A stretch of 64,000 bases of DNA, taken from Vibrio metschnikovii CIP 69.14 (GTDB lineage: Bacteria; Pseudomonadota; Gammaproteobacteria; Enterobacterales; Vibrionaceae). The DNA is taken from assembly GCF_000176155.1 (NCBI RefSeq), contig NZ_ACZO01000006.1, forward strand, positions 558,001 to 622,000. Reading direction: 5' to 3'. Shown one piece after another: positions 46,959 through 56,261 of this stretch (positions are counted from its first letter, which is position 1; every line of letters starts with the position of its first letter). A program made the translations under genes and the position numbers. The notes beneath the pieces are model-generated. The model was not told the DNA's origin. It did not search any database and worked only from the letters and a program-made list of their open reading frames with translations.

Positions 46959-48230
46959 TTAATGGAGTAAGCGATAAAGCAAAGCAGAGACTGCCATCAT
47001 GCCAATGGCAAATACAAAGTAAGTGCTTAGGTGTTTTTTATAACCAGTGAGAGCGTTAACACGATAGACGGCAATCATTGGCATGATAAATAAAATTAAC
47101 GCGATAACGGGCCCAGATAACGCTTCCATCATACCTAAAATACTTGGATTGAGTATTGCCGCTACCCAAATAGTCACAAATAGAAATCCAATCCCTAATT
47201 TATTAGCCTGAGCGTAATTCAGAGAGCTGTGCTTAGTCAGTAATCCATTTAAGCTTTCACGAGCCCCTAAAAAATGCCCTAAGAAAGAGGAAGTAATCGC
47301 AATAAAAGCCACCAGTGGGCCGAGCGTTGCAATAAACGGATTATCAGTCGCGTTCGCTAAGTAAGACAAAATAGATAAGTTTTGCGTCTTAGCGTCAAGG
47401 AGTTGCTCTGGGGATAGCGTTAACACACATGAAAAAACAAACAGCAATACAAAAGCAATCAGCACTATGCTGGTGCGTTTTAGTATCTGTTCACTTTTCT
47501 TTAAGGCTTGTTGCCGATAATAGCGTCGCTGCTTATGAGCAAAACTCGAAATAGCCGCAGCATAACTGAATGAAAAAACAATCACCGGCACTGATAGCCA
47601 AGCGGTATGAATAAATTCCCCAGCACTCGGCAGAGCAAGAGAAGGCAGATGCCAGCGTGGAATTAAATAGAGTGATAGAGCGGCTAAAATGGCCGCGAGA
47701 GGATAAACCATGACGGCAAATGTGCGTAACATGATTTTTTCACCGCTGAGCATAATCGCAATCAAGCCACTGACAAGAACACCGGACAGTAACCAACGAG
47801 GCAGAGCGCTGAGCTGTGCTTGGTTAACCCAGAAACTATCAACAGTATTGGTCAGTCCCACGCCATAGATCAATAAGATAGGGAAAATAGACAGAAAGTA
47901 TAACCAAGCAATGGCTCTGCCGGCCGTGACTCCAAAGTGTTCTTCAACCACATCCGTAAAGTCACTGTTAGGATGAGCAGAAGATAAAACGAATCTTGCT
48001 AGGCCGCGATGAGAGTAGTACGTCATTGGGTAGGCGAGAAGCGCCATAATCAATAACGGCCAAAACCCACCAAGCCCTAGATTAATGGGTAAAAAAAGAA
48101 TGCCAGCACCGACGGCGGTACCAAATAAGCTGAGTGACCAATAAGTGTCATGTCGATTCCAGGCGGTCTTTTCTGGAGTGATGCTGAAATGCAATGTTTC
48201 TTGGGAGTCTTTCACTGAAATTAGAGCCAT
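46959..48230 (-). CDS. HAAAP-family serine-type amino acid permease
   Basis: Inner-membrane transporter of 423 residues with about 11 helices. The first helix carries the HAAAP motif GTAVGAGILFLPINLGLGGFWP, and FSYAAAISSFAH and FLGARESLNGLL follow. It resembles SdaC/TdcC serine and threonine importers rather than Mtr/TyrP aromatic carriers. It is a single gene; no deaminase gene lies next to it. Substrate inferred from family. Confidence 0.85.
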   Translation of the reverse strand: MALISVKDSQETLHFSITPEKTAWNRHDTYWSLSLFGTAVGAGILFLPINLGLGGFWPLLIMALLAYPMTYYSHRGLARFVLSSAHPNSDFTDVVEEHFGVTAGRAIAWLYFLSIFPILLIYGVGLTNTVDSFWVNQAQLSALPRWLLSGVLVSGLIAIMLSGEKIMLRTFAVMVYPLAAILAALSLYLIPRWHLPSLALPSAGEFIHTAWLSVPVIVFSFSYAAAISSFAHKQRRYYRQQALKKSEQILKRTSIVLIAFVLLFVFSCVLTLSPEQLLDAKTQNLSILSYLANATDNPFIATLGPLVAFIAITSSFLGHFLGARESLNGLLTKHSSLNYAQANKLGIGFLFVTIWVAAILNPSILGMMEALSGPVIALILFIMPMIAVYRVNALTGYKKHLSTYFVFAIGMMAVSALLYRLLH

Positions 48231-48615
48231 AAAGAAATGATAATGTGGTAAAACTTATCACATTTAGTGGATGAAGGCTTTTTGTGGTGGTGGTCACATT
48301 CACTGATTAATCCTAAGTTGCCGGCCCAATGGAACTATGTAAAAGTGAAAATATTGGTTTTTTATTCTAATTTAATTGTTTTATTGGTTTTTAATTTCTA
48401 TTTTAAGTTAATTTTTAGAGTTGTATGAATGTGAGAACGGCTGTTCTTGATGATTCAGATATCGAATCAATCTCTATTTATGTGTCGCTTGCAGATGGGT
48501 TGTTAACACGTTATAGCAAAGCTAAATCATTGATATTTAGTCGATGAAGAGTGGTTTTATTTTTACATTTGGCGCACAATCTGTTCACTCTTTCCTGCCT
48601 TTGTGTGACCTTACC
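48231..48615. other. AT-rich divergent intergenic region
   Basis: This region lies between the HAAAP permease (-) and the EamA transporter (+). It is strongly AT-rich around 48360-48420, with a small dyad GAGAAC-GGCT-GTTCTT near 48432. No gene or known operator was recognised. Confidence 0.4.
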
Positions 48616-49479
48616 ATGATGGTTAAATTTCGCGCTGAATCGATTTTTGTATTAACAACATTGCTCGCCGCTGCGGGTTGGGTGTTTTCAAAACAAGCCA
48701 TTGAAGAATTACCACCGTTTGGCTTTATTGGCTTGCGATTTATTACCGCTTCTCTGATTTTACTGCCGTTTTGTTTCCCTGCTTTAAAAAAAGCCTCTCG
48801 ACAAGATTGTCTGCGCGCAATGGGGGTTGGCGTCTTTTTAGGGGGTTCGCTTTTTTGCTGGATACATGCGATTTCATTAAGTCCCACCTTGGGCGAAGGC
48901 GCATTCATCATGAGTTTGTCGATGCTATTTGTGCCTTTACTTGCTTGGCCGCTACACGGCAATCGACCGAATCGAGCTTTTTGGCTGGCTTTTCCAATTG
49001 CAGTATTAGGATTGTTTTTGCTCTCTTGGAATGGCGCTTGGCAAATTGCGGTCAATCAGTTGTGGTTTTTAGCGGCGGCGATGGGGCTGGCATTACATTT
49101 TAACTTCAACAGTCAATACTCCGCAAAATTGCCCGCAATGTTATTAACCACGTTACAGCTTTTTACTGTCGGTTGTTTGGGGGTATTGCTCTGTTGGCTC
49201 TTCGAGCGTTGGCCAGAATCGGTAAGTATTATGACTTGGAAGTGGTTTGCATTGAGTGTGTTATTGGCCACGAGCTTGCGATATCTGATGCAAACTATTG
49301 GTCAAAAGCATGCTAATCCGACCAATGCAGCTTTATTAATGTTATTGGAACCTGTGTGGACATTGATTCTTAGTATGCTGGTTTATGCGGAAACCATGCC
49401 TTTGAATAAGATCCTTGGTTGTGCTTTGTTACTTTCGGCGTTAGCACTGTATCGTTTAGGGATCCTGCGTTGGCGATAA
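48616..49479 (+). CDS. EamA/DMT-family transporter
   Basis: Drug/metabolite exporter-type membrane protein of 287 residues with ten predicted helices in two EamA repeats. The first repeat contains AAAGWVFSKQAIEELPPFGFIGLRFI, and the second ends with NPTNAALLMLLEPVWTLILSMLVYAE. The frame is open to 48544, but homologous sequence begins near MVKFRAES, so 48616 (or 48619) is chosen; no strong ribosome site is present. Substrate unknown. Confidence 0.85.
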   Translation: MMVKFRAESIFVLTTLLAAAGWVFSKQAIEELPPFGFIGLRFITASLILLPFCFPALKKASRQDCLRAMGVGVFLGGSLFCWIHAISLSPTLGEGAFIMSLSMLFVPLLAWPLHGNRPNRAFWLAFPIAVLGLFLLSWNGAWQIAVNQLWFLAAAMGLALHFNFNSQYSAKLPAMLLTTLQLFTVGCLGVLLCWLFERWPESVSIMTWKWFALSVLLATSLRYLMQTIGQKHANPTNAALLMLLEPVWTLILSMLVYAETMPLNKILGCALLLSALALYRLGILRWR

Positions 49480-49520
49480 TTAACACGACAATTAAGTCAT
49501 CATTGATAGAAAAAAGATAC

Positions 49521-49553
49521 AAAAAAGCCGACTAATATACAGGTCGGCTTTTT
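49521..49553. terminator. Bidirectional terminator between EamA gene and tcyP
   Basis: AAAAAAGCCGAC and GTCGGCTTTTT form a stem with A and T tracts on either side, 41 bases after the EamA stop and 23 bases beyond the tcyP stop. It serves both convergent genes. Confidence 0.88.
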
Positions 49554-49576
49554 AGTGTTTAAGCAATCGTTAATGA

Positions 49577-50956
49577 TTAAGACGCTTGGGCACTTTGTGT
49601 TTCAGCTTCTGGCTCATGAGTTTGCTTCATGAGTCGACTGGTGATGGTACCCGCTGTCATTGATCCTGACACATTAAGTGCAGTACGTGCCATATCAATC
49701 AAAGGCTCAATCGAGATAAGCAGTGCTGCGATTGTCACAGGTAATCCCATCGCTGGAAGTACAATCAGCGCGGCAAACGTTGCGCCACCACCGATCCCAG
49801 CAATACCAAACGAGCTAATGGTGATCATGGCAATCAATGACAAGATGAAATGGATATCCAGAGGGTTGATCCCCATTGAGGGAGCAACCATCACCGCGAG
49901 CATTGCTGGATAAATTCCGGCACAGCCATTTTGTCCAATTGTCGCTCCAAACGAGGCTGACAAGTTAGCAATCACTGGTGGTACATTAAGCTTAGTGATC
50001 TGAGCTTCGACGTTTAATGGAATGGTGGCCGCCGAGCTACGTGAAGTAAACGCGAAAGTCAGTACTGGCCAAATTTTTTGGAAATAGGTTTTAGGGTTAA
50101 CGCCAACCAAGGCAACCAGTAAACCATGTACAACAAACATCAAAGCAATCGCGAGGTAAGAAGCGACGATAAAGCCGAGCAAGTTTAAAATATCGCTCGC
50201 GCTTGATGTTGCAACCATTCTCGCCATCAGTGCGGCAATACCGTAAGGTGTGAGGGCGATGATCATTTTAACCAAGCGCATCACAATGGATTGCAGTGCA
50301 TCAACAAAGAGGCGAATAGGCGCTTCAAGCTGTTCTTTCTCTTGCATCACTTTACGTGCAGCAATACCAACTAAGATACCGAAAATAACCACTGCGATAA
50401 TTGAAGATGAACGGGCGCCAGTCAGATCAGCAAAAGGATTCGATGGAATAAAGCCGATCAGCATTTGCGGAATGGTTAAGTTAGCGACCGTTGATGCGCG
50501 GGATTCAAGTTGTCCCATCCGAGCAACTTCACGTGTCCCTTCGGTTAGCCCTTCTGCGGTTAAGCCAAACGCATGAGTGATCAAAATACCAATCAAAGCG
50601 GCAATCGCTGTTGTGAACAGCAAAATTGAGATGGTGAGAAAAGAGATTTTACCCAATGAACCGCTGTTATCCAGTTTCACCACGGCAGAAATCATCGATA
50701 CTAATACTAATGGCATGATAACCATTTTCAGTAGTTCGACATAGCCGCTGCCAACAATGGAAATCCATGAAAGTACATCACGGATAATAGGGCTGCCTTC
50801 GTTAAAAATAAGCTGAAGGGCAAGTCCAAATACACTACCAAGCACTAGACCTAATAGAACTAAGCGCGATAACGAATGGCTTTTTTTCTGTTGACCAAAC
50901 AGGAACAGCAAAATACCGACAAATACCGCGAGCATAGCGATAGCTGCAACTGACAT
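49577..50956 (-). CDS. tcyP: TcyP, L-cystine:cation symporter
   Basis: Dicarboxylate/amino acid:cation symporter (DAACS) protein of 459 residues, closely matching E. coli TcyP (YdjN), a cystine and sulfur-amino-acid importer. Diagnostic blocks are GYVELLKMVIMPLVLVSMISAV, FAFTSRSSAATIPLNVEAQ and ASFGATIGQNGCAGIYPAMLAVMVAP. AAGGA 8 bases upstream favours the ATG at 50956; 50965 and 51019 are in-frame alternatives. Single gene. CysB-type control is possible but no site was identified. Confidence 0.93.
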   Translation of the reverse strand: MSVAAIAMLAVFVGILLFLFGQQKKSHSLSRLVLLGLVLGSVFGLALQLIFNEGSPIIRDVLSWISIVGSGYVELLKMVIMPLVLVSMISAVVKLDNSGSLGKISFLTISILLFTTAIAALIGILITHAFGLTAEGLTEGTREVARMGQLESRASTVANLTIPQMLIGFIPSNPFADLTGARSSSIIAVVIFGILVGIAARKVMQEKEQLEAPIRLFVDALQSIVMRLVKMIIALTPYGIAALMARMVATSSASDILNLLGFIVASYLAIALMFVVHGLLVALVGVNPKTYFQKIWPVLTFAFTSRSSAATIPLNVEAQITKLNVPPVIANLSASFGATIGQNGCAGIYPAMLAVMVAPSMGINPLDIHFILSLIAMITISSFGIAGIGGGATFAALIVLPAMGLPVTIAALLISIEPLIDMARTALNVSGSMTAGTITSRLMKQTHEPEAETQSAQAS

Positions 50957-51227
50957 AATAGACATCCTTAACAGGGATAAAACAACACTTAATTTAACCT
51001 TGCAGAAAGTTAAGTCCATTAACGTTATCTGGTAGCGTGATCCATTGCATTTAAGCTGCTACAGCTCTGCGCCGATAAATGGTGTAGGTATAGAGGTAAT
51101 AAGACCGGCTGAGCATAGCGTGATCTAAATCAACCTTAAAAGACCAAAACGGCATAATGTAGAACAAATAGTTATTGAGCACTTTATTTGGCTGTATTAG
51201 CATCAGCATGGTGATTAGGTGATCTAT

Positions 51228-51917
51228 TTATTGGTATTTTTTGACCAGGTCGTGCATCGCTACGGAGTGTAAAACGGTGACTCGTTTGGTTGATTGATCA
51301 AATAAAGCGTATAAAAGTGCTTGAGCGACCTTATCGGCGTCAATCGGGATCAGGTTTTTCAGACGACCAAATAGAAAAAATTGTCCTAATCTCATCACTC
51401 GTTGTAGCCAAATTTCATCATTTCGCGGCTGTTCACGTTGGCCGACTAATGGACCTGGACGAACAAACACTAGATGATCAAACCCAAGCCGACGAATGGT
51501 TTCTTCCATGCGTCCTTTGCAGCGTAAGTAATGAGAGCGGGCACTGGGATTGGCCCCGTAGCTAGAGACAATCGCAAGCCGAGTCACGCCCAAGATTTTC
51601 ATACTGTGCGCCACTTGACAAACCAATTCAAAATCAACTTTCTCCAAAGCGTGTTTAGAGCCGGCTTGCTTGAGCGTTGTGCCGAGCGCGATAATGCCAT
51701 ACTGAGGGCGAGGCTGCTGCTCAGGCCAGTGGGTAATACTGAGTTCAGAATCAATCAACTCCGTTAATTTAGGATGAGGCAGCGATAAACTCCGTCGATT
51801 CAGTGCATAGATATGTTGGATGGCAGGTTCAGCTAATAAGCGTCGTAATACGCAAGAGCCGACTAAGCCAGTGGCGCCTGCAATCATTATCACCGGGTCT
51901 TGAGTTGTGTTATTCAT
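51228..51917 (-). CDS. NAD(P)H-binding SDR-like protein
   Basis: Atypical short-chain dehydrogenase of 229 residues with a single Rossmann domain: the dinucleotide motif IAGATGLVGSCVLRRLL, then IALGTTLKQAGS, LAIVSSYGANP and VFVRPGPLVGQRE. It resembles the HTATIP2/oxidoreductase-like group. The YxxxK pair is not obvious (SHYLRCKGRMEE is a candidate). It stands alone and is preceded upstream by a palindromic repeat. Substrate unknown. Confidence 0.8.
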   Translation of the reverse strand: MNNTTQDPVIMIAGATGLVGSCVLRRLLAEPAIQHIYALNRRSLSLPHPKLTELIDSELSITHWPEQQPRPQYGIIALGTTLKQAGSKHALEKVDFELVCQVAHSMKILGVTRLAIVSSYGANPSARSHYLRCKGRMEETIRRLGFDHLVFVRPGPLVGQREQPRNDEIWLQRVMRLGQFFLFGRLKNLIPIDADKVAQALLYALFDQSTKRVTVLHSVAMHDLVKKYQ

Positions 51918-51950
51918 ACTGATTCCTAAAATCCGTCGCTATCCAAAGTG

Positions 51951-52081
51951 TGTATCCCCTTCGTACTTGAAGTTGCAGCGGTGTTGGTTGGGTTCGTTAA
52001 CCCCAATCACATCGTTTGTCGATACTCATGGGGATTGACTCACTTGCCGCCTACCTGCAGTTCCAAGTCGTTTGGTTGTAT
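51951..52081. repeat. Vibrio-type palindromic intergenic repeat, copy 2
   Basis: About 130 bases, highly similar to the copy at 25759-25886 (shared runs include ACTTGAAGTTGCAGCGGTGT and CACTTGCCGCCTACCTGCA) with inverted ends GTATCCC / GGTTGTAT. It lies between the SDR-like gene and astE. Unlike copy 1, it is in a divergent gap, so it is not acting as a terminator here. Confidence 0.85.
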
Positions 52082-52291
52082 GCTGATCATATCAAGTGGT
52101 TGACTATCAGCACGAATAACCCAACTCTAGTGCATTAGCAATATTTAGTGTTAGAATTCGGGGAGTTAAATCCGTTTGTGATGCTTACTTGCAGGTTATT
52201 CAGCGTTCGGGTTTTGATAAGTGAGATCCTCTCTACATAAATTGGCTAAACAATTCTTTACCATACCCGCTGTGCAATAAAGGAGTAGCGC

Positions 52292-53320
52292 ATGACGACA
52301 TCCCTCTTTCGCCGATCTTTTCTTTTCGATAGTTTGGATATTGACCAGCCGATGGTCAGCGAAGAAATCACCACTCAAGCAGGCGTCCGACTTAAACTGT
52401 GGCAACGTGGTGTCCTTGAAGTATTACCAGCACACTATTCTGCTGATAGTAAAAATATCGTTATATCTTGTGGTGTGCATGGTGATGAAACCGCGCCAAT
52501 GGAGCTGGTCGATAAGATTATTGATGATATCATCAGTGGATTCCAACGTGTGCAGCAGCGCTGTTTATTTATCGTCGCTCATCCACAAGCCACTTTGCGC
52601 CATACCCGTTTTATAGAAGAAAATCTCAACCGATTATTTGATGATAAGCCTCATGCTGCGAGTTTAGAAGCGGATATCGCTACCAACTTAAAAGCGCAAG
52701 TCAGCCAGTTTTTTAATAAAACGGCACCAGAGACTCGCTGGCATCTCGATTTACACTGTGCGATTCGTTTGTCAAAGCACTATTCATTTGCTGTCAGCCC
52801 GAAAACTCGTCATCCAGTCCGTAGTCGTGCTTTGATGGCATTTATCGAGAGCGCACACATTGAAGCCGTCATGCTTTCTAATGCTCCTGCAAGTACCTTT
52901 AGCTGGTTCAGTGCCGAGCATTTTGCCGCGCAAGCCATGACCGTTGAACTCGGTCAAGTGGCAAAGCTGGGTGAGAATGATTTGGCACGCCTTGCTGCAT
53001 TTGATCTCACCCTACGTGATTTAGTCGCAGCAGAGCAGTCGGAACATTTAGCCAAGAAAACCATCATGTATCGAGTGAGTCGAACGATTGTTCGCTTACA
53101 CGAAGATTTTGATTTTCGCTTTGGTGACGATGTAGAAAACTTCACCTCTTTTATGCATGGGGAAGTATTTGGCCATGATGGCGATAAACCTTTAATGGCT
53201 AAAAATGAAGGGGAGGCGATTGTGTTTCCTAACCGCAATGTGGCGATTGGTCAACGTGCTGCCTTAATGGTTTGTAAGGTGGATACTCGATATGAAGATG
53301 ATCAATTGGTCTATGATTAA
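52292..53320 (+). CDS. astE: Succinylglutamate desuccinylase
   Basis: Zinc hydrolase of 342 residues that performs the last step of the arginine succinyltransferase pathway (succinylglutamate to glutamate and succinate). The zinc ligands are His63 and Glu66 (CGVHGDETAP) and His155 (LDLHCAIR), with a catalytic Glu219 in TVELGQ. The C-terminal barrel contains SFMHGEVFGHDGDKPL. AGGAG precedes the ATG. The other ast genes are not in this window, so astE is separated from the pathway operon. Followed at once by a terminator and btuC. Confidence 0.93.
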   Translation: MTTSLFRRSFLFDSLDIDQPMVSEEITTQAGVRLKLWQRGVLEVLPAHYSADSKNIVISCGVHGDETAPMELVDKIIDDIISGFQRVQQRCLFIVAHPQATLRHTRFIEENLNRLFDDKPHAASLEADIATNLKAQVSQFFNKTAPETRWHLDLHCAIRLSKHYSFAVSPKTRHPVRSRALMAFIESAHIEAVMLSNAPASTFSWFSAEHFAAQAMTVELGQVAKLGENDLARLAAFDLTLRDLVAAEQSEHLAKKTIMYRVSRTIVRLHEDFDFRFGDDVENFTSFMHGEVFGHDGDKPLMAKNEGEAIVFPNRNVAIGQRAALMVCKVDTRYEDDQLVYD

Positions 53321-53340
53321 GTAAAGCACTTGAGCTTCAA

Positions 53341-53377
53341 TGGGGTTAACGATAAGGTTAGCCCCATTATTTTTTTA
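53341..53377 (+). terminator. Rho-independent terminator of astE
   Basis: TGGGGTTAAC and GTTAGCCCCA (one G-T pair) form a 10-bp stem followed by TTATTTTTTT, 20 bases after the astE stop and just before btuC. Confidence 0.85.
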
Positions 53378-53390
53378 TGCTGTTAGGCCG

Positions 53391-54386
53391 ATGAACTTCA
53401 ACCAATTAATTGCCAACAAACAGCGCCGCTGGCGATGGGTGATTGGTAGTTTTACTTGCCTGTTATTCATATTAAGTGCGACTTATTTAATGGTCGGTGA
53501 GCGTTTTATTGGGCTGGGTTCAGGTTGGACGATTCTTGAACAACAATTAGTTTTAGAGTTACGCCTACCTCGTTTACTGGCTGCGATTGTTATCGGTAGC
53601 GCACTGGCCTTGTCGGGAGCTACGTTACAGGTGCTATTGGGTAATGTATTAGCCGAACCGGGAATCTTGGGGATTTCTGGTGGTGCCAGTGTGGCGATGG
53701 TGATTGTCTTATTCTTTTTTCCTACCTTTGCTACGCCATCGCTGTTTATGTTAGCTGCCGTGATGGGCGCGTTAGTTTTTACCTTTCTTTTGGTATCGAT
53801 TGCCAAGCTGACGAGTTTAACCACTACGCGTCTTTTACTGGTTGGGGTTGCTTTAGGCATCCTGTCCGGCTCGATAGTGACATGGGCTTTTTATTTTAGT
53901 GATAACTTGAGTCTAAGGCAGCTGATGTATTGGCTGATGGGCAGTTTAAGTGGTGTCAGTTGGTATCAACATGCTCTGTCTCTTTTGGCGTTACCCGTTA
54001 TTATTTGGTTACTGTTTCAAGGACGATCTCTTGATCAATTGATGCTAGGTGAAACTCATGCCAAACAACTCGGATTAGACGTAATAGCAATACGTTGGAA
54101 ATTGATTGTTGCTATCTCATTATTAGTTGGTGTGAGTGTTGCTTTAGCTGGCATCATTGGCTTCATTGGTTTGGTTATTCCACATTTGTTGCGTCTTGTA
54201 TTGGGGAGTGAGCATCGCATGTTGTTGCCTGCTTGCGCTGTGTGTGGTGCTCTGCTGCTGGTGGCGGCTGATATGTTGGCAAGGCTTGCTCTTACGTCCG
54301 CCGAATTGCCTGTTGGTGTGGTGACGACAACCATTGGAGCCCCCATCTTTATTTGGATGCTGGTGAGAAGTCATGATAAACGTTAG
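53391..54386 (+). CDS. btuC: BtuC, vitamin B12 ABC transporter permease
   Basis: FecCD/BtuC-type permease of 331 residues with about ten helices. Landmarks are [48 protein letters not shown] and [20 protein letters not shown] (the ATPase-contacting region). The ATG at 53391 with AGG upstream is chosen; the upstream open frame runs through the astE terminator. It overlaps btuD by 14 bases. No btuF is adjacent, so the binding protein must be encoded elsewhere. Confidence 0.92.
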   Translation: MNFNQLIANKQRRWRWVIGSFTCLLFILSATYLMVGERFIGLGSGWTILEQQLVLELRLPRLLAAIVIGSALALSGATLQVLLGNVLAEPGILGISGGASVAMVIVLFFFPTFATPSLFMLAAVMGALVFTFLLVSIAKLTSLTTTRLLLVGVALGILSGSIVTWAFYFSDNLSLRQLMYWLMGSLSGVSWYQHALSLLALPVIIWLLFQGRSLDQLMLGETHAKQLGLDVIAIRWKLIVAISLLVGVSVALAGIIGFIGLVIPHLLRLVLGSEHRMLLPACAVCGALLLVAADMLARLALTSAELPVGVVTTTIGAPIFIWMLVRSHDKR

Positions 54387-55128
54387 TCATTTACACGTTG
54401 GGCAACGTTTACTGCCGCTCTCTTTTCAATCGGTAGCCGGAGAAGTGCTGCATGTGATTGGTCCTAATGGAAGTGGTAAAAGTACTTTATTAGCAGCGAT
54501 AGCTGGGATGATCACTAGCCAAGGTTCGGTGCAGTTAGACGATGTTGATTTATTGTCACTCTCATTACCCGCACAAGCTCAGGTTCGTGCCTACTTATCG
54601 CAAAGTGATAAACCTGCTTTTTATCTTGATGTGTTTCAATATTTAGAGTTATCCCTTCCCCAAGGGGTCAGTTATCAGGAACCTCGAGTCAGCGAAGTAC
54701 TACAAGAATTGGTCACACTGCTGGGTTTACAAAATAAGCTCTATCGTTCTATCCACCATTTATCGGGTGGAGAGTGGCAGAGGGTACGTTTAGCGGGTAG
54801 CTGCCTACAAATTTGGCCGACATTAAATCCATTTGGCCGATTACTGATCCTCGATGAACCTGCGGCTCCGTTAGATATTGCGCAAGAGCGACTGTTGTAC
54901 GATCTCATTCAGCGTATTGCCAGTGATGGCATCACGGTCATTATGGCTAACCATGATTTAAATCGTTCGTTGCGTTATGCCGATAGGGTATTGCTATTGG
55001 ATAATGGGGTCATGCATTCATTGGGTGAACCTCGGCAAGTGTTAACAGCCGAGCATATCCAACACGTTTTTCATACCGCCGTTCAACAAGTGGAGATTGC
55101 AGGGCAGCCTTATTTAGTCTTTGATTGA
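54373..55128 (+). CDS. btuD: BtuD, vitamin B12 ABC transporter ATPase
   Basis: ABC ATPase of 251 residues: Walker [10 protein letters not shown], signature [17 protein letters not shown], Walker [13 protein letters not shown] and [16 protein letters not shown]. The signature with Glu-Trp-Gln and the partner btuC support BtuD rather than a siderophore ATPase. Translationally coupled to btuC (14-base overlap). A small GGTGC-ATCAA-GCACC hairpin follows the stop. Confidence 0.92.
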   Translation: MINVSHLHVGQRLLPLSFQSVAGEVLHVIGPNGSGKSTLLAAIAGMITSQGSVQLDDVDLLSLSLPAQAQVRAYLSQSDKPAFYLDVFQYLELSLPQGVSYQEPRVSEVLQELVTLLGLQNKLYRSIHHLSGGEWQRVRLAGSCLQIWPTLNPFGRLLILDEPAAPLDIAQERLLYDLIQRIASDGITVIMANHDLNRSLRYADRVLLLDNGVMHSLGEPRQVLTAEHIQHVFHTAVQQVEIAGQPYLVFD

Positions 55129-55296
55129 TGGTGGTGCATCAAGCACCATCGTGGTTCAATAATGATTAGCCTTTGGCAATGGCGCTTTATGAAAATCCTT
55201 TATAAACAATAAGATGGTTGATTGTAAAAACTTGGCATGCCAATCGCATTAAACGTATTGATACATTCTCGTTCTTGTTAGACTTTGATAGTCTTT

Positions 55297-55326
55297 AGCC
55301 ACCTTGCCCTTAAGGTGGCTTTTTTT
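55297..55326 (+). terminator. Strong intrinsic terminator, owner uncertain
   Basis: AGCCACCTT-GCCCTT-AAGGTGGCT followed by seven Ts is a textbook terminator. It lies 168 bases past btuD, so it ends either a long btuCD tail or a separate small RNA. Confidence 0.85.
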
Positions 55327-55396
55327 ATGCTTTTCCCTGCCTATTCTTGCTTATTTCATCGATGGGGAGTCATTGATGAGAATGAATGATGTTGCA

Positions 55397-55423
55397 GTTC
55401 ACATTTTGATACAAATTGTGAAC
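55397..55423. promoter_or_regulatory. Predicted operator of the TetR regulator
   Basis: GTTCACATTTTG-ATA-CAAATTGTGAAC is a 27-base dyad with one mismatched pair, 76 bases before the TetR-type start. Size and position fit a TetR-family operator for autoregulation and control of the efflux genes downstream. An extra half-like GTGTGAAC lies just after it. Confidence 0.6.
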
Positions 55424-55499
55424 TAAGTGTGAACAATGAAAATTGATCGCTTTTTGAATCAAGTTCATAATCTGTTTCCCATTCAAGTATGGTTTGATT

Positions 55500-56222
55500 A
55501 TGACAACATCAGAAAGAAAGCTTCGTGAGCGACAAGAAAGAGAACAACTGTTCTTAATGACCGCTTGCGACATGATTGAGCAAGATGGATTCTTGAATTT
55601 ACACATGGCGAAATTGGCTAAGCAATGTCAATACGCGACGGGGACGCTCTATCAACATTTTGCAAGCCGAGAGGATTTATTGGCCGCTATTGTCGGCTTA
55701 AAGGCAGCGGATAGAACCGAACGTTTTGAATGTATTGCTCAATTGGAGGTCAGTGGGCGCGATAAAATGTTGGCTTTAGCGATTGCCGATCGTTTATTTC
55801 AACTGCGTTATCCGCAACATGCCAAATTAGAACAATACGTTTTTACGGAAGCAGTATGGGAAAATGTCTCTGTCACTCATAAGCAGAAAATTTTCCAATC
55901 CTGTAAACCAATTGGCGAGATCGTCAGTAGAATAACCCAAGATGCGCTTGATTGCGGTGAGCTGCCTGATTATGGCTATCACGCAATGGATCTCTCTTTA
56001 GCGCCTTGGGCGCAGTGTCAAGGCCACCATGCTTTGGTTAATGCCGATGGCTTACTAGAGGCATTAGCGGTATCACCTAATTCGATGCAACTTTATCGTA
56101 ACATCACGATGCTACTTAATGGGATGGAGTGGCAGCCCTTATTATCACTGGAGGATAACGTTATTTTACAAAAAGTAACGGCATTGAAAATCGAACTAGA
56201 AAAGTATCCTGCTTTTCACTAA
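55500..56222 (+). CDS. TetR-family transcriptional regulator
   Basis: Regulator of 240 residues. The N-terminal helix-turn-helix (MTACDMIEQDGFLNLHMAKLAKQCQYATGTLYQHFASREDLLAAIV) is typical of TetR, and the helical C-terminal part would bind an inducer. It is 39 bases upstream of the RND adaptor gene in the same direction, so it is probably the local repressor of the pump. The ATG at 55500 is used; a TTG two codons earlier is possible. Inducer unknown. Confidence 0.88.
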   Translation: MTTSERKLRERQEREQLFLMTACDMIEQDGFLNLHMAKLAKQCQYATGTLYQHFASREDLLAAIVGLKAADRTERFECIAQLEVSGRDKMLALAIADRLFQLRYPQHAKLEQYVFTEAVWENVSVTHKQKIFQSCKPIGEIVSRITQDALDCGELPDYGYHAMDLSLAPWAQCQGHHALVNADGLLEALAVSPNSMQLYRNITMLLNGMEWQPLLSLEDNVILQKVTALKIELEKYPAFH

Positions 56223-56261
56223 CCCTTTTTATTTTTTAGGATCAACCAGCAAGGAGTTTTC

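Larger units (their letters stand above)
55129..55499. other. Intergenic region with orphan terminator and TetR operator
   Basis: This 371-base region contains a weak hairpin after btuD, a strong terminator at 55297-55326 that is 168 bases from btuD, and a 27-base dyad at 55397-55423 before the TetR gene. The stretch 55150-55296 has no open frame of note and could encode a short RNA ending at the terminator. Confidence 0.45.

Noticed and set aside
48585..49055. Open frame of 156 codons on the minus strand inside the EamA gene
   Set aside because: The reverse frame of a membrane protein gene gives a Lys- and Pro-rich product with no support.
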